Below, in pieces: positions 51,390-60,320 of a stretch of DNA of 64,000 bases. Positions within the stretch are counted from its first letter, which is position 1; each line of letters opens with the position of its first letter. The stretch spans positions 186,001-250,000 of the forward strand of contig NZ_LZIN01000075.1 in assembly GCF_001667375.1 (NCBI RefSeq), given 5' to 3'. Origin of the DNA: Mycolicibacter sinensis. GTDB taxonomy: Bacteria; Actinomycetota; Actinomycetes; Mycobacteriales; Mycobacteriaceae. The notes beneath the pieces were generated by a model, which had not been told where the DNA came from, did not search any database, and saw nothing but the letters and a program-made list of their open reading frames with translations. The translations under genes and the position numbers were made by a program.

Positions 51390-52567
51390 CCCGCCCCGAA
51401 CAGCAAGCGGTGATACGCGGATTCGGATCTTCACAGGTGGGGCGCCGACTGCCGGCCAGCGAGATGGCGCTCACCGTGGACGCCTGTCTGGCGGCAATCG
51501 CCGACGCCGGTCTGACCCGCGATGAGATCGACGGGCTGGCAACGTTCCCCGGCGGCGGCTTCGATACCCCCGGCTTGGCCGGCCCCGGTGCGGATGACGT
51601 GCACGCTGCCCTCGGGCTGGTCACGAACTGGAAATACGGCGGCCCGGAAGGCGGTCAGCTGGGCGGGTTCTTCTCCGCATGCCTGGCCGTGGCCACCGGG
51701 CTGGCCCGGCACGTCCTGGTCTATCGCACCGTTGGTGAGGCATCGGCACAGGGCGCCGCGGGCCGCGCCGCGGCGCTGTCCGGCAACGCCAACGCCGCGG
51801 TATCGGGCTTCCGGCGCTGGCTTGCCCCGTTCGACGCGCACTCGCCGGTGAACTGGATTGCCCTGTACGCGCAGCGTCACATGCACGAATTCGGCACCAC
51901 TCGTGAGCATCTGGGTACCATCGCGGTCAATAACCGAAGTAACGCCGGCCGCAATCCGAACGCGGTCTACCGCACCCCGATTACTCTTGAGGACTACTTC
52001 GGGGCACGGATGATCAGCACGCCGTTCGGCATGTATGACTGCGACGCCCCGTGCGACGGATCGGTGGCCTTCGTGGTGTCCCACATCGCTACCGCCGACG
52101 ACGGTCCGCATCCGTCGATCGGCATCGAATCCATCGGCTGGGCCATGCGGCACCGACCGCTGTGGGATCAGTGGCCGGACATGACCGAGATGGCCGCCTG
52201 GGACGCCGCGGCGCACCTGTGGGAGCGCAGCGATCTGACCCCGGCCGATATTGATCAGGTGCAGCTGTACGACGGCTTCTCGTTCCTGCCGCTCATGTGG
52301 TTGGAAGCGTTGGGTTTCTGCGACAAGGGTGAGGGGGGGACCTTCCTGGAAGGCGGCAAGAGGATCGCGCTGGACGGGCCACTGCCGCTGAACACCGGCG
52401 GCGGCCAGCTCTCCGGCGGACGGCTGCACGGCTGTGGGCTGCTGCACGAGGCCTGTGTGCAGCTGGCCGACCGCGGCGGCGATCGTCAAGCCGGTCGGCC
52501 CGACACAGTTGCGGTCGGGGTCGGCGGAGGTCCGACCGCCGGAGCGGCACTATTGGTGCGCCGATGA
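51386..52567 (+). CDS. thiolase-fold lipid-transfer protein, Ltp2-like putative aldolase
   Basis: 393 residues. Thiolase-fold features are RGFGSSQVGRRLPASEMALT, AALGLVTNWKYGGPEGGQ, VQLYDGFSFLPLMWLEALGF and NTGGGQLSGGRLHGCG. The usual NACATG nucleophile segment is not present and YDGF replaces the thiolase HDCF, as in Ltp2-type retro-aldolases of steroid degradation, which use a Tyr instead of thiolysis. With DUF35 it would cleave a beta-hydroxyacyl-CoA to a ketone or aldehyde plus acyl-CoA. Confidence 0.8.
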   Translation: MTRPEQQAVIRGFGSSQVGRRLPASEMALTVDACLAAIADAGLTRDEIDGLATFPGGGFDTPGLAGPGADDVHAALGLVTNWKYGGPEGGQLGGFFSACLAVATGLARHVLVYRTVGEASAQGAAGRAAALSGNANAAVSGFRRWLAPFDAHSPVNWIALYAQRHMHEFGTTREHLGTIAVNNRSNAGRNPNAVYRTPITLEDYFGARMISTPFGMYDCDAPCDGSVAFVVSHIATADDGPHPSIGIESIGWAMRHRPLWDQWPDMTEMAAWDAAAHLWERSDLTPADIDQVQLYDGFSFLPLMWLEALGFCDKGEGGTFLEGGKRIALDGPLPLNTGGGQLSGGRLHGCGLLHEACVQLADRGGDRQAGRPDTVAVGVGGGPTAGAALLVRR

Positions 52568-53190
52568 GCACGGCCGGTGAAGGTATCGACGTCGCGCTGG
52601 TACGTCACGGGCTGCCGCTGCGGGTCGAGGGTGTGACCAGGCCGGACCCGCAGCTCAGCGAGAGCGGGCTGGCGCAAGCCCGCGCGGTGGCCGAGGTGAT
52701 GAAGTTGCTGCCGGTTAGTGTGATCGCCAGCAGCGACTTGACGCGTGCTCAGCAGACGGCGGCACCAACGGCCGACAAGCTCGGGATCACCGTCGACATC
52801 CATGACGACCTCGCCGAGTTCGACAACGGTGCCGACTACTACGTCCCGATCGAGGACATGATCGCCGAGGCCGATCCACGACTCGAGGTGTGGCGAAATT
52901 CGTTGGCAGATCCTGAGATGGCTCGGATCTACGCCGAGTTCCGACGGGTGGCCGCGGCCGCGGTCGCACGCGTGGCGCGAGCAACACCGTCGGGTGTGGC
53001 GGCGATCTTCTGCCACGGCGGGGTGATCGCCGCATGTGTGGCCAAGGCGCTCGGCGACGTGCAGGCACCCTTGGTCGAACCGCGCTACGGCTCGGTCACC
53101 CGTATCACGATTGCCCCCGACGGGCAATGGAAACTGCGAACTTACAACGAGATTCACCATATCGAGCGGCAGATCGAAGGAGCGTCATGA
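52564..53190 (+). CDS. histidine phosphatase-family protein
   Basis: 208 residues. The phosphohistidine catalytic motif is ALVRHGLPLR (Arg14-His15-Gly16), then SESGLAQARAVAEVM, SSDLTRAQQTA and the second His in FCHGGVIAACVAKALG. It would remove phosphate from a small molecule or metabolite. It sits in the operon headed by F2, which makes it an attractive counterpart to a phosphorylating step. Overlaps both neighbours by four bases. Confidence 0.83.
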   Translation: MSTAGEGIDVALVRHGLPLRVEGVTRPDPQLSESGLAQARAVAEVMKLLPVSVIASSDLTRAQQTAAPTADKLGITVDIHDDLAEFDNGADYYVPIEDMIAEADPRLEVWRNSLADPEMARIYAEFRRVAAAAVARVARATPSGVAAIFCHGGVIAACVAKALGDVQAPLVEPRYGSVTRITIAPDGQWKLRTYNEIHHIERQIEGAS

Positions 53191-54095
53191 GTTTTCGCGA
53201 TGACGGCAAGGTCTACCTTGAGGTCGGCGTCAACGAGGTGGTCAGCAAGGACGACAACCCCAACATTCCCTACGGTGCCGAGGAAACCGCACGCAACATC
53301 GTCGAGTGCATCCGGCACGGCGCCACCGCGGTGCACTTCCACGCCCGCAATGACGACGGGACCCAAGCCTGGGTTGATGACGAGATCTCGCGCACGGTGC
53401 TCGCCTCCGCGGCGCGCGAGGTCGACCCGCTGGCATACCCGAGCTACCACGGCAGTCTCGAGCACATCTGGTCTCTGGCCGAGCGACCGCCGGCAGGGAC
53501 CAAGCTGCTGCTGGCTCCGTTTGACCCGGTGCAGCACATCAAACGTGTGCTTTGGCTGGAAGACGAAAACCGATTCGGTGTCGTCAGTTTCGGTCCCGAT
53601 GATCCGAATAACTCGAATCCGCCCTACCCGCCCGAGCTGGATCGCTTCGCCGACCTCGGGTTGGTGCCGAATATCGCGGTGTTCAACGCAGCGGACATGA
53701 GGTGGGTGACCCTGGCCGCGCGAATCGGCATTCTGCGTCAACCGTTGAACATCAAATTGTTCTTCTCTGACCGCTGGGTGTCCAACAATGATCCCGATCC
53801 GGACGTCATCGATTTCCTGATCTCGCGCATTCCCCAGGGCATCGACCACGAGACCGTGGTGGTGCCCTACGCGATGAGTTCGGCGCAGCGTTGCGAACAG
53901 CTGTGGGAACGCGCGCTCGACCGCGGTCTGGGAATTCGCGTCGGTGTCGGCGACTGCCCGTGGGCGTACCCTGACGCCACCAATGCCGAGATGGTCGATC
54001 GCGCGGTGGATCTGATCACCAAACGGGGATTCACGCCAGCCACTCAGGCTGACCTGCGCGCGCGGGTGGGTGCAACCGAAGCGGTGTCGCCATGA
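53187..54095 (+). CDS. BKACE-family (DUF849) beta-keto acid cleavage enzyme
   Basis: 302 residues. YLEVGVNEVVSKDDNPNIPYG, then GATAVHFHARNDDGTQ with the H-x-H zinc ligands and a late VGVGDCPWAYPDATNAEMV. The family cleaves beta-keto acids with acetyl-CoA, giving an acetoacetate-like product and an acyl-CoA (3-keto-5-aminohexanoate cleavage type). It would replace a thiolase or HMG-CoA lyase for a free beta-keto acid. Start ATG at 53187 overlaps the previous stop; the frame upstream to 53034 is inside the phosphatase gene. Confidence 0.83.
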   Translation: MSFRDDGKVYLEVGVNEVVSKDDNPNIPYGAEETARNIVECIRHGATAVHFHARNDDGTQAWVDDEISRTVLASAAREVDPLAYPSYHGSLEHIWSLAERPPAGTKLLLAPFDPVQHIKRVLWLEDENRFGVVSFGPDDPNNSNPPYPPELDRFADLGLVPNIAVFNAADMRWVTLAARIGILRQPLNIKLFFSDRWVSNNDPDPDVIDFLISRIPQGIDHETVVVPYAMSSAQRCEQLWERALDRGLGIRVGVGDCPWAYPDATNAEMVDRAVDLITKRGFTPATQADLRARVGATEAVSP

Positions 54096-54289
54096 AGGTG
54101 ACGGTCAATCCCGAGCGCTGCATGGGCCACGGACAGTGCTACACCTGGGGCCCGGATGTCTACCAGCCCGACGACGAAGGGTACTGCGTGGTGCCGGTAG
54201 CTGAGATTACCGCCGATCTGGCGGCGCAGGCCATCGCAGGCGCCGAGGCGTGTCCGGAGTCGGCTATCACCATTCATGATCGACCATGA
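54092..54289 (+). CDS. 3Fe-4S ferredoxin
   Basis: 65 residues. CMGHGQC provides Cys10 and Cys16 and ACPESAI provides Cys54, the three ligands of a 3Fe-4S cluster, in the CxGHGxC form typical of mycobacterial P450-associated ferredoxins. It should pass electrons from a reductase (not seen in this window) to the P450 encoded next. Starts in an ATGA overlap with the BKACE gene. Confidence 0.9.
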   Translation: MKVTVNPERCMGHGQCYTWGPDVYQPDDEGYCVVPVAEITADLAAQAIAGAEACPESAITIHDRP

Positions 54290-54314
54290 CCACAGTCCGA
54301 GAGGCGAGGTAGCA

Positions 54315-55499
54315 ATGTCCGAGCAGAATGTCACCACTACGACCCAATTCGACCCTTTCACACCGGTATTGGACCCGTATACACCGCTGCGCGAGGCCGC
54401 GGCGCGCTGTCCGGTTCTGACGGCTCCCGGCGGTGCGCTGGTGATCACCGGCGCCCAGAATGTGTCGGCAGTGTTCAGGGACTCGGAGTCCTTTCTCAAC
54501 GAACTTCGCCCGCCGGAACCCGGAACCCAGCCCAGCCTCGTCCATCTCGACGGTGACGAGCACACGCGCATGCGCAAGCTGGTGGTCAAGGCGTTCACGC
54601 CACGGGCGGTGAAGAAGCTCGAATTGCCCACTTACGCCATCGCTCACGAACTCGTCGACGGCTTCATCACGCGTGGAACTGCGGACTTGTGTGAGGAATT
54701 CGCGTTCCTGCTGCCGGCCATGGTCATCGCGGAGCTGGTCGGTATCCCGGAGGGGGACCGCTCAAAGTTCGTGCAGTGGGCCGATGACGCGATCACCGCT
54801 GCCGGCCCGGGTTCCAGCGGTTATGCAGAATCGGACCCGGACTTGCGGGCTTATGTGCTTGGCATCATCGACGAACGCCGCGAATCCCCGGGCGGGGATC
54901 TGCTCAGTGAACTCATCCAAGTCCATGACGGGGAAGACCGCCTCACGACCGATGAGCTGGTTGCCTTGGTGCGCATGCTGATTCTCGCGGGGACCGACAC
55001 CACCGCCAATCTGATCGGATCAATGCTGCATCAACTGCTGTCGGAGCCATCCCGGTGGCAGCGCCTGATCGCCGAACCGACGCTGATACCGAATGTGGTC
55101 GAGGAAACGCTGCGTTTCGACCCGCCGCTGTACTGGGTGCCGCGCAAAGCCGCCGTCGTCACTGAACTGGCCGGCGCAACTATTCCGGCGGGAACTTTGG
55201 TGTGCAACGCTGTTGGACACGCGAACCGCGATATCGAGGGGCTGGAGCGCCCCTATGAATGGGACATGGATCGCCCAGCGGCGCGAAACCGGACCCATCA
55301 GACCTTCGGATTCGGCGAGCACTTCTGCATCGGCTCGTCGCTCGCGCGGCTGGAAGCGGCTATTGCGCTGGAAGTGCTGCTGGAGCGCCTGCCCGGAGTC
55401 GCGTTGGCGGACAGCTACGACTATCAACCGCACGGGCCGTTGATGATGCGCGGCGTGAAGACCATGCCGGTGGCCTTTCCCGCCGGAGCGCCTCGATGA
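54315..55499 (+). CDS. cytochrome P450
   Basis: 394 residues, soluble bacterial type. Oxygen-binding helix LILAGTDTTANLIGS, the E-x-x-R pair in VVEETLRFDPPLYWVPR, and the heme segment FGFGEHFCIGSSLARLE with the ligand Cys at 338. It would hydroxylate a hydrophobic substrate. The ATG at 54315 with upstream GAGG is chosen; the frame opens earlier at 54276 in the ferredoxin gene. The adjacent ferredoxin and aldehyde dehydrogenase suggest oxidation of a methyl group to alcohol and acid. Confidence 0.9.
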   Translation: MSEQNVTTTTQFDPFTPVLDPYTPLREAAARCPVLTAPGGALVITGAQNVSAVFRDSESFLNELRPPEPGTQPSLVHLDGDEHTRMRKLVVKAFTPRAVKKLELPTYAIAHELVDGFITRGTADLCEEFAFLLPAMVIAELVGIPEGDRSKFVQWADDAITAAGPGSSGYAESDPDLRAYVLGIIDERRESPGGDLLSELIQVHDGEDRLTTDELVALVRMLILAGTDTTANLIGSMLHQLLSEPSRWQRLIAEPTLIPNVVEETLRFDPPLYWVPRKAAVVTELAGATIPAGTLVCNAVGHANRDIEGLERPYEWDMDRPAARNRTHQTFGFGEHFCIGSSLARLEAAIALEVLLERLPGVALADSYDYQPHGPLMMRGVKTMPVAFPAGAPR

Positions 55500-56965
55500 G
55501 CTCGACCGAGATCATCGGCAGCCGCCTGCTGATCGACGGCGAGCTGGTTGATTCGGTTGGGGCGCAATCGGATATCGTCGACCCATCCACCGGTGCGGTG
55601 GTGCGCACCGTGCCGATGGGCGGGCTCACCGAACTGGATGCCGCACTAGGCGCGGCTCGCCGGGCCTTCGACAATGGCGGCTGGTCGCAGTTGCCGGCCC
55701 AGGATCGTTGCCGGGTATTGCAGCGCCTCGCCGATCTGGTCGATGCCCATACTGCCGACTTCACCCGATTCGTGGAAACCGAGGTCGGCACCTGCCGCAA
55801 GATCGCCGGCCCGGGTCAGGTGACCAGGCCGATGGATCACTACCGCGACATGGTGGCGCGGGCGGGCGTCGAACTCGGTCGAGAGCTGCCGCAGTTGGCC
55901 GGCCCGCCGACGACCGGGCAACGGGTCGTGCGCGAACCCTGGGGCGTGGTGGCCGCGATCACGCCGTGGAACGCACCGCACTTGTTGAACCTGTGGAAGG
56001 TCGGACCGGCACTGGCGACCGGCAACGCCATGGTGCTCAAGCCCGCCCCGGAAGCGCCGAGCTGTGCGCTGCTGCTCGGTGAGCTGGCGGTGCAGGCCGG
56101 TGTACCCGCGGGCGTGCTGAACGTGATCACCGGTGGCGCCGATGTAGGTCAGGCGATGGTCGCCGATCCGCGGGTCGACATGGTGGCGTTCACCGGGTCG
56201 TCCGCCGTGGGCCGAGCGATCGCGCAGTCGGCCGGCGCGACATTCAAGCACACCCTGCTGGAGCTTGGCGGCAAGTCCGCGCTGCTTGCCCTGCCCGACG
56301 CGGATATTCCATCATTGGTGGCGGCGGTCCTGCGGTTCGTCACCCTCGCTGGGCAGGGCTGCGGTCTGCTGACACGGATCGTAGTGCCCGACCCGCTGCA
56401 CGACAGCGTGGTTGCGGCCCTGGTTGCGGCGCTGCAGCGGGTGCGGGTCGGCCCGGCCGACGATCCCGAGGTCCTGATGGGACCGGTCATCTCCGCAGCG
56501 GCCAGGGAACGCATCGAAGCCACCGTGCGCCAGGCTGTCGCCGATGGTGCCAGCATCGCGTTCGGCGGCGGACGCCCCGCAGGCGTCCCGGACGGCGGAT
56601 TCTATCTGGAACCAACACTTCTGACCAATGTGACCAACGATATGGCGGTCGCTCGCGAGGAGATCTTCGGGCCGGTGGTCGTGGTCATTCGGTACAGCGG
56701 TGAGCCCGACGAGGGGGTTCGGATCGTCAACGACAGCCCCTACGGGTTGGTCGGTGCGGTCTGGACGGCGGACACCGCGCTCGGACTGCAGCTGGCCGGC
56801 CGCATTCGTGCGGGCCAAGTGCGCGTCAATGCGACAGCGTCGTCCAATGAGGCGCCGTTCGGCGGTTACAAGCAGTCGGGTATCGGCCGCGAGGTCGGGC
56901 AGGAAGGCGTCCTCGAATACACCACCGTCAAGTACGTCGGGTGGCAAACCGCTTCTGATAACTGA
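55496..56965 (+). CDS. aldehyde dehydrogenase (NAD(P)-dependent)
   Basis: 489 residues. Cofactor and catalytic motifs: AITPWNAPHLLNLWKVGPAL with Asn, LVVKP-like region MVLKPAPEAPSCAL, FTGSSAVGRAI, LLELGGKSALLALPD with the catalytic Glu, and GQGCGLLTRIVV with the nucleophile Cys. It would oxidise an aldehyde made by the P450/alcohol route to an acid. Its ATG overlaps the P450 stop; the open frame upstream (to 55259) is spurious. Confidence 0.9.
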   Translation: MSSTEIIGSRLLIDGELVDSVGAQSDIVDPSTGAVVRTVPMGGLTELDAALGAARRAFDNGGWSQLPAQDRCRVLQRLADLVDAHTADFTRFVETEVGTCRKIAGPGQVTRPMDHYRDMVARAGVELGRELPQLAGPPTTGQRVVREPWGVVAAITPWNAPHLLNLWKVGPALATGNAMVLKPAPEAPSCALLLGELAVQAGVPAGVLNVITGGADVGQAMVADPRVDMVAFTGSSAVGRAIAQSAGATFKHTLLELGGKSALLALPDADIPSLVAAVLRFVTLAGQGCGLLTRIVVPDPLHDSVVAALVAALQRVRVGPADDPEVLMGPVISAAARERIEATVRQAVADGASIAFGGGRPAGVPDGGFYLEPTLLTNVTNDMAVAREEIFGPVVVVIRYSGEPDEGVRIVNDSPYGLVGAVWTADTALGLQLAGRIRAGQVRVNATASSNEAPFGGYKQSGIGREVGQEGVLEYTTVKYVGWQTASDN

Positions 56966-56992
56966 TCATTCACACATCGATAGGAGTAATCC

Positions 56993-58021
56993 ATGACAGC
57001 CGGTCCCGCAGTCGGCGACCTCAACTTCGCCACCTCGGTCAGCTGCTACCAGCCGAACCTCGCCATGCACTTGCCCACCGCACGGCCCCTCGGCCTCACC
57101 GAAGAGTCGATGTACCTGTACGGCGGATGGCGTGACGAGTCCGGCGCCTTGCACATCGTTGAGCGCAAGTTCTGCGGTCCAATGACCGCGGGCCTGTGGA
57201 TGATGACCAATAGGTCGGGCAAGGTCACGTTGGCGCCGGAGTCGCTGCAGACTGTGCGCGGTGAGGTAAAGCGCGAGTACTCCGACACCCAGCACCATTT
57301 GCATGGGTCGCTGCTCGGCAAGGCTGGTGGTGCGCCTGAGGAGGGCCTCGACTATCGGCTTACACCCGGTGCCATGCGCTGGCGTGAGGGAACCGTGCTC
57401 GATCTCGACGGCACTTTGGTGGGGCCGGGAATTCAGATCGGTTCGATCGACCACGAGGAGCCGTTCTTCTACACAAGTGAGCTGTACAAGGTCACGGGAT
57501 CGGTTCTCGGTGAGGCCGTCGATGGTTTCGTGTTCCTGGACCACGGCTACTGGCCGCACGGCCGGGACTGGAAGGAATACCAGATCTTCAACGGCATTCA
57601 GCTGTCCTGGTCGGCATTCGCGACCGAATTCGACGACGGGCATGTCGAATGGGGTCAGGTGGCCATCGGACGTCAGGGCTTCAATTTCGTGGCCGTCGCT
57701 GACGAGCACGGCCCGGTGGTCATGGACGTCAACACGGCCGGCGGAATCGACCCCGATCCCGAGGACTGGGCTCAGCGCATCGGTTACCAGGCACACGACG
57801 GCCGGACCTGGATATTCGAGTTGGAGCCCGGGGGGCAGATGTCGCAGTTCTCCGCTGCGCGCTGGGGCGGCTATCGTGCGCAGGCCGGCCACATTATGCG
57901 CCACGGCGAGGGTCGAGACGTGAAAGTAGCCTTCTCCTGGGGGGAAACATTCATGGAGCGTTTCCGCGAGGAGGGCGTCGGTTCGGTGGATGCGCTGCTG
58001 TCAGCAGACGTTACAAGCTGA
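56993..58021 (+). CDS. L3: conserved beta-rich protein of unknown function
   Basis: 342 residues, paralogue of L1, closest to L4. YGGWRDESGALHIVERKFCG then PMTAGLWMM in the N half; the central block is FVFLDHGYWPHGRDWKEYQ and EFDDGHVEWGQVAIG; the C-terminal tail is ARWGGYRAQAGHIMRHGEG. Unlike the other three it has no F gene beside it; it ends the operon containing the P450 and aldehyde dehydrogenase genes, so it may act on the same oxygenated substrate. GGAG precedes the ATG. Confidence 0.75.
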   Translation: MTAGPAVGDLNFATSVSCYQPNLAMHLPTARPLGLTEESMYLYGGWRDESGALHIVERKFCGPMTAGLWMMTNRSGKVTLAPESLQTVRGEVKREYSDTQHHLHGSLLGKAGGAPEEGLDYRLTPGAMRWREGTVLDLDGTLVGPGIQIGSIDHEEPFFYTSELYKVTGSVLGEAVDGFVFLDHGYWPHGRDWKEYQIFNGIQLSWSAFATEFDDGHVEWGQVAIGRQGFNFVAVADEHGPVVMDVNTAGGIDPDPEDWAQRIGYQAHDGRTWIFELEPGGQMSQFSAARWGGYRAQAGHIMRHGEGRDVKVAFSWGETFMERFREEGVGSVDALLSADVTS

Positions 58022-58351
58022 TCGCCGCCCGCGGCGAAATTTCAGCGGAGTCACTACCCGCTGGATCTTTGCGATACAGCCGGCAGTTCGTGGCACGACC
58101 GTGTGCGAGAGTTACCGCCCCATCAGCTCGCCGGCGTTCGTCTCGATCCTTGACCGAATGGCTCCTCGCCCACAACGGATCCCGTTGTAGGCCGTCGGGG
58201 AACCGGGGTTCTTCGCCGGAACCCGCGAGCAAGTATGCCGGCGGCCCGCCGACTACGCCGCGCCGCTTTGACCTATGAGCCATCGTCGATTGCAGCGGAC
58301 GGACCGATTCGTCGCATGCCGAGAGCGCCAGGGGTCACGTGGAATTTCTGG
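58022..58351. other. intergenic region without a recognised gene
   Basis: About 330 bases between the L3 stop and the convergent SDR stop. Short open frames exist on both strands but none has a Shine-Dalgarno, family motif or coding context. No repeat or hairpin was recognised. It may contain the terminators for the two converging operons. Confidence 0.5.
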
Positions 58352-59122
58352 TTACGCAGTTTCGGTAACACTGAGCGCGGCGGTTAGCAGGCCTGGGGTC
58401 CATCGGCGCGCCCGCCACGCCAGCGCACTGGACAGATCGGGCAAGACCATCACCTTCCCGCCGCGTTTGGCCAGTGACTTGTCCAGTGCGTCGACCACCT
58501 TCTCCGGGGTGATGAGGGGCACCAACCGCCGTAAGCGTTCATGACGGCCCTGGCCCAGAATGTCATCGAGCATTGGCGTTTTCACCGCCATTGGACAGAC
58601 GCAGCGGACGATGACACCGGAATGCCGTTGTTCCATGGCCAACGTCTCGGCGAGGCCGACTACGGCGAATTTGGTGGCGGTGTAGGCGCCCATCTGCGGC
58701 GACGGCATCCAGCCCGCCATCGACGCTATCAGTCCGATTTCACCGCGGCGTTGGCGTTGCATGTCCGGCAGCACCGCCTGCACCCAGTGCACCGTGCCCA
58801 AGTAATTGATAGCCATGGTGCGGGAGAATTGTTCAGGTGCAAGTGCATCGATGCGGCCGGCAGTCGCAATTCCGGCGGCATTGACCAATCGATCGATCGC
58901 ACCGACTCGGGCCCGCACCGCATCGGCGGCCATCGATACCTGCTCGGCATCGGAGACATCACACGGGAAAGCGGTGGCTCCGAGCTCACTGGCAGCCCGC
59001 TCCAGTGCGGCGCCGGGCAGGTCGACCGCTGCCACGGCCCAGCCGTCGGCGGCAAGCCGGGTTGCCGCAACGCGACCGATGCCGCTTGCTGCGCCGGTGA
59101 CCACCGCGACCCGCGCGCCCAT
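58352..59122 (-). CDS. short-chain dehydrogenase/reductase
   Basis: 256 residues. GAASGIGRVAATRLAADGWAV for the cofactor, LVNAAGIA for the NNAG motif and catalytic YTATK with upstream Ser in IASMAGW. The C-terminal part VRCVCPMAVKTPML is typical of classical SDRs with steroid- or retinol-like substrates. The ATG at 59122 overlaps the stop of the upstream SDR fragment (TGATG), showing that the fragment is still translated with it. Confidence 0.85.
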   Translation of the reverse strand: MGARVAVVTGAASGIGRVAATRLAADGWAVAAVDLPGAALERAASELGATAFPCDVSDAEQVSMAADAVRARVGAIDRLVNAAGIATAGRIDALAPEQFSRTMAINYLGTVHWVQAVLPDMQRQRRGEIGLIASMAGWMPSPQMGAYTATKFAVVGLAETLAMEQRHSGVIVRCVCPMAVKTPMLDDILGQGRHERLRRLVPLITPEKVVDALDKSLAKRGGKVMVLPDLSSALAWRARRWTPGLLTAALSVTETA

Positions 59123-59307
59123 CAGAAAGCCCCGGCCATGGTCGTCGACGATGCCTGATAACCAGGAGGAAGCTTGGGATGCGGATCGGCGGTCTTCGCT
59201 AGCAGGGCGATATCGGCGCCCTCAGCTGCAACCCGATTGGCGATGGCCAGACCGATGCCCCGGCTGGCGCCCGAGATGAACATGGTCTTGCCCGTGTACG
59301 TTGTCAT
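59122..59307 (-). pseudogene. truncated SDR gene (HSDL2-like), 61 codons
   Basis: The frame starts MTTYTGKTMFISGASRGIGLA and AKTADPHPKLPPGYQASST, which matches the first 50 residues of SDRs of the hydroxysteroid-dehydrogenase-like 2 group (usual length about 280). It then ends with TMAGAF and a stop that overlaps the next gene. The catalytic Tyr-Lys region is missing, so it cannot be an active enzyme. The remaining part is presumably deleted; the coupling to the downstream gene suggests that the junction was formed by a deletion inside an operon. Confidence 0.75.
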
Positions 59308-59380
59308 ACCTCGGTCGGCCTCCGGGTTGTTGTGTCTGTACTTCGACCCGCCGGTGTGGTGAATCGCGCGGTCAAAATAG

Positions 59381-59391
59381 TAACCTAGTTA
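59381..59391. promoter_or_regulatory. regulon operator, copy 13 (core 59382-59390)
   Basis: TAACCTAGTTA, one mismatch in the centre-right arm, upstream of the minus-strand SDR fragment and SDR genes. Confidence 0.55.
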
Positions 59392-59444
59392 GCTATATCG
59401 AGACGACGCATCACGCCGAATGACTTTGAGCGGCTCCGGTCCCG

Positions 59445-60128
59445 CTAAGTCCGTGGGGTGTCGAGTGCGAGGTTGACGAAGTTCATCAGCGTCGCCTCGA
59501 GTTGGTCTTCACTCGGCGCCGTGGCCTCGGGCGCGGCTCCGGCATGCTGGCTAAAGAGTGCGTGTATGAGGACGCCTCCGCCGATGGCTTCCAAAACCGC
59601 CACGGGGTCGGCGGTTTCGCGAAGTCCGCCGTGGTGTGCAGCGGCGTCGAGCGCGGCCACGTTGACGACAAAATTCGGGTCGACGACGCGTTCCCGATAG
59701 GCGTGGTATAGCTGCGGAAACTGCTGGGCTTCCAAGTGGATGCGCAGACTGGCGATACCTTCGGCCGAAGTGAAGTAGCGGTAGATATCACGCGCGTACC
59801 GCATCAGTTGCTCACGCACGGGGCCACGACCGTCAACGACAGGAAGAACTGCATCTGCGAGCGCATCGAGCAGAAGCGCTTCGCGGTCCGAGTGCCGCCG
59901 GTAAATGACATCACGGCTCACTTGCGCAGCTTTGGCGACCCGATCGAAATGGAATCCCGACCAGCCGAATTCGGCATAGGTCTGGCGGGCCGCCACGAGA
60001 ACCCGGAGGTCAATGCCGGGGTCGCGCCGGCGTCCACCACCGGGCCGTCGCCGTCGTCGCGGTTCGCCCGGCGGCGTGTCGGATTCGGGGGAGTCCGACG
60101 GATCGGCGGCGTCGGCCTGCTTGGGCAT
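59445..60128 (-). CDS. TetR-family transcriptional regulator
   Basis: 227 residues. After a charged N-terminal tail (EPRRRRRPGGGRRRDP) comes the HTH: VLVAARQTYAEFGWSGFHFD and AAQVSRDVIYRRHSDREALL. The ligand domain follows without recognisable specificity. The ATG at 60128 has GAGGG upstream; the open frame to 60299 crosses the palindrome. It is divergent from L4-F3, and a 23-base palindrome lies between, so autoregulation and control of L4-F3 are likely. It is also a candidate for reading the AACC-N-GGTT sites. Confidence 0.85.
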   Translation of the reverse strand: MPKQADAADPSDSPESDTPPGEPRRRRRPGGGRRRDPGIDLRVLVAARQTYAEFGWSGFHFDRVAKAAQVSRDVIYRRHSDREALLLDALADAVLPVVDGRGPVREQLMRYARDIYRYFTSAEGIASLRIHLEAQQFPQLYHAYRERVVDPNFVVNVAALDAAAHHGGLRETADPVAVLEAIGGGVLIHALFSQHAGAAPEATAPSEDQLEATLMNFVNLALDTPRT

Positions 60129-60190
60129 CGGTATCCCTCTACGTATGCGGTGCTGAAGTGGGCTGTGCGGAATACTAGCCGGATCAGCTA

Positions 60191-60213
60191 TTGCCAACAC
60201 AATGTGTCGGTAA
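60191..60213. promoter_or_regulatory. 23-bp palindrome between TetR and L4-F3, candidate operator
   Basis: Arms TTGCCAACACA and TGTGTCGGTAA around a central A; 9 of 11 arm positions pair. It lies in the divergent region between the TetR gene and L4. A weaker TAGC/GCTA repeat is at 60176-60190. It differs in sequence from the palindrome at 3184-3206. Confidence 0.55.
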
Positions 60214-60320
60214 TAAGCTGACCTCGGCGCACGCCGCGGCGAGGTATCCCAAGAGGTGACCGTGGCCAGCGCCGTGCGGATCAGGCACTCATCAGCCAAG
60301 AGCTAGGAAGAACAAGGAAT

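Noticed and set aside
58069..58278. 69-codon plus-strand open frame in the 58022-58351 gap
   Set aside because: Arg/Ser/Pro-rich composition typical of random GC-rich frames, no start signal and no recognisable domain.
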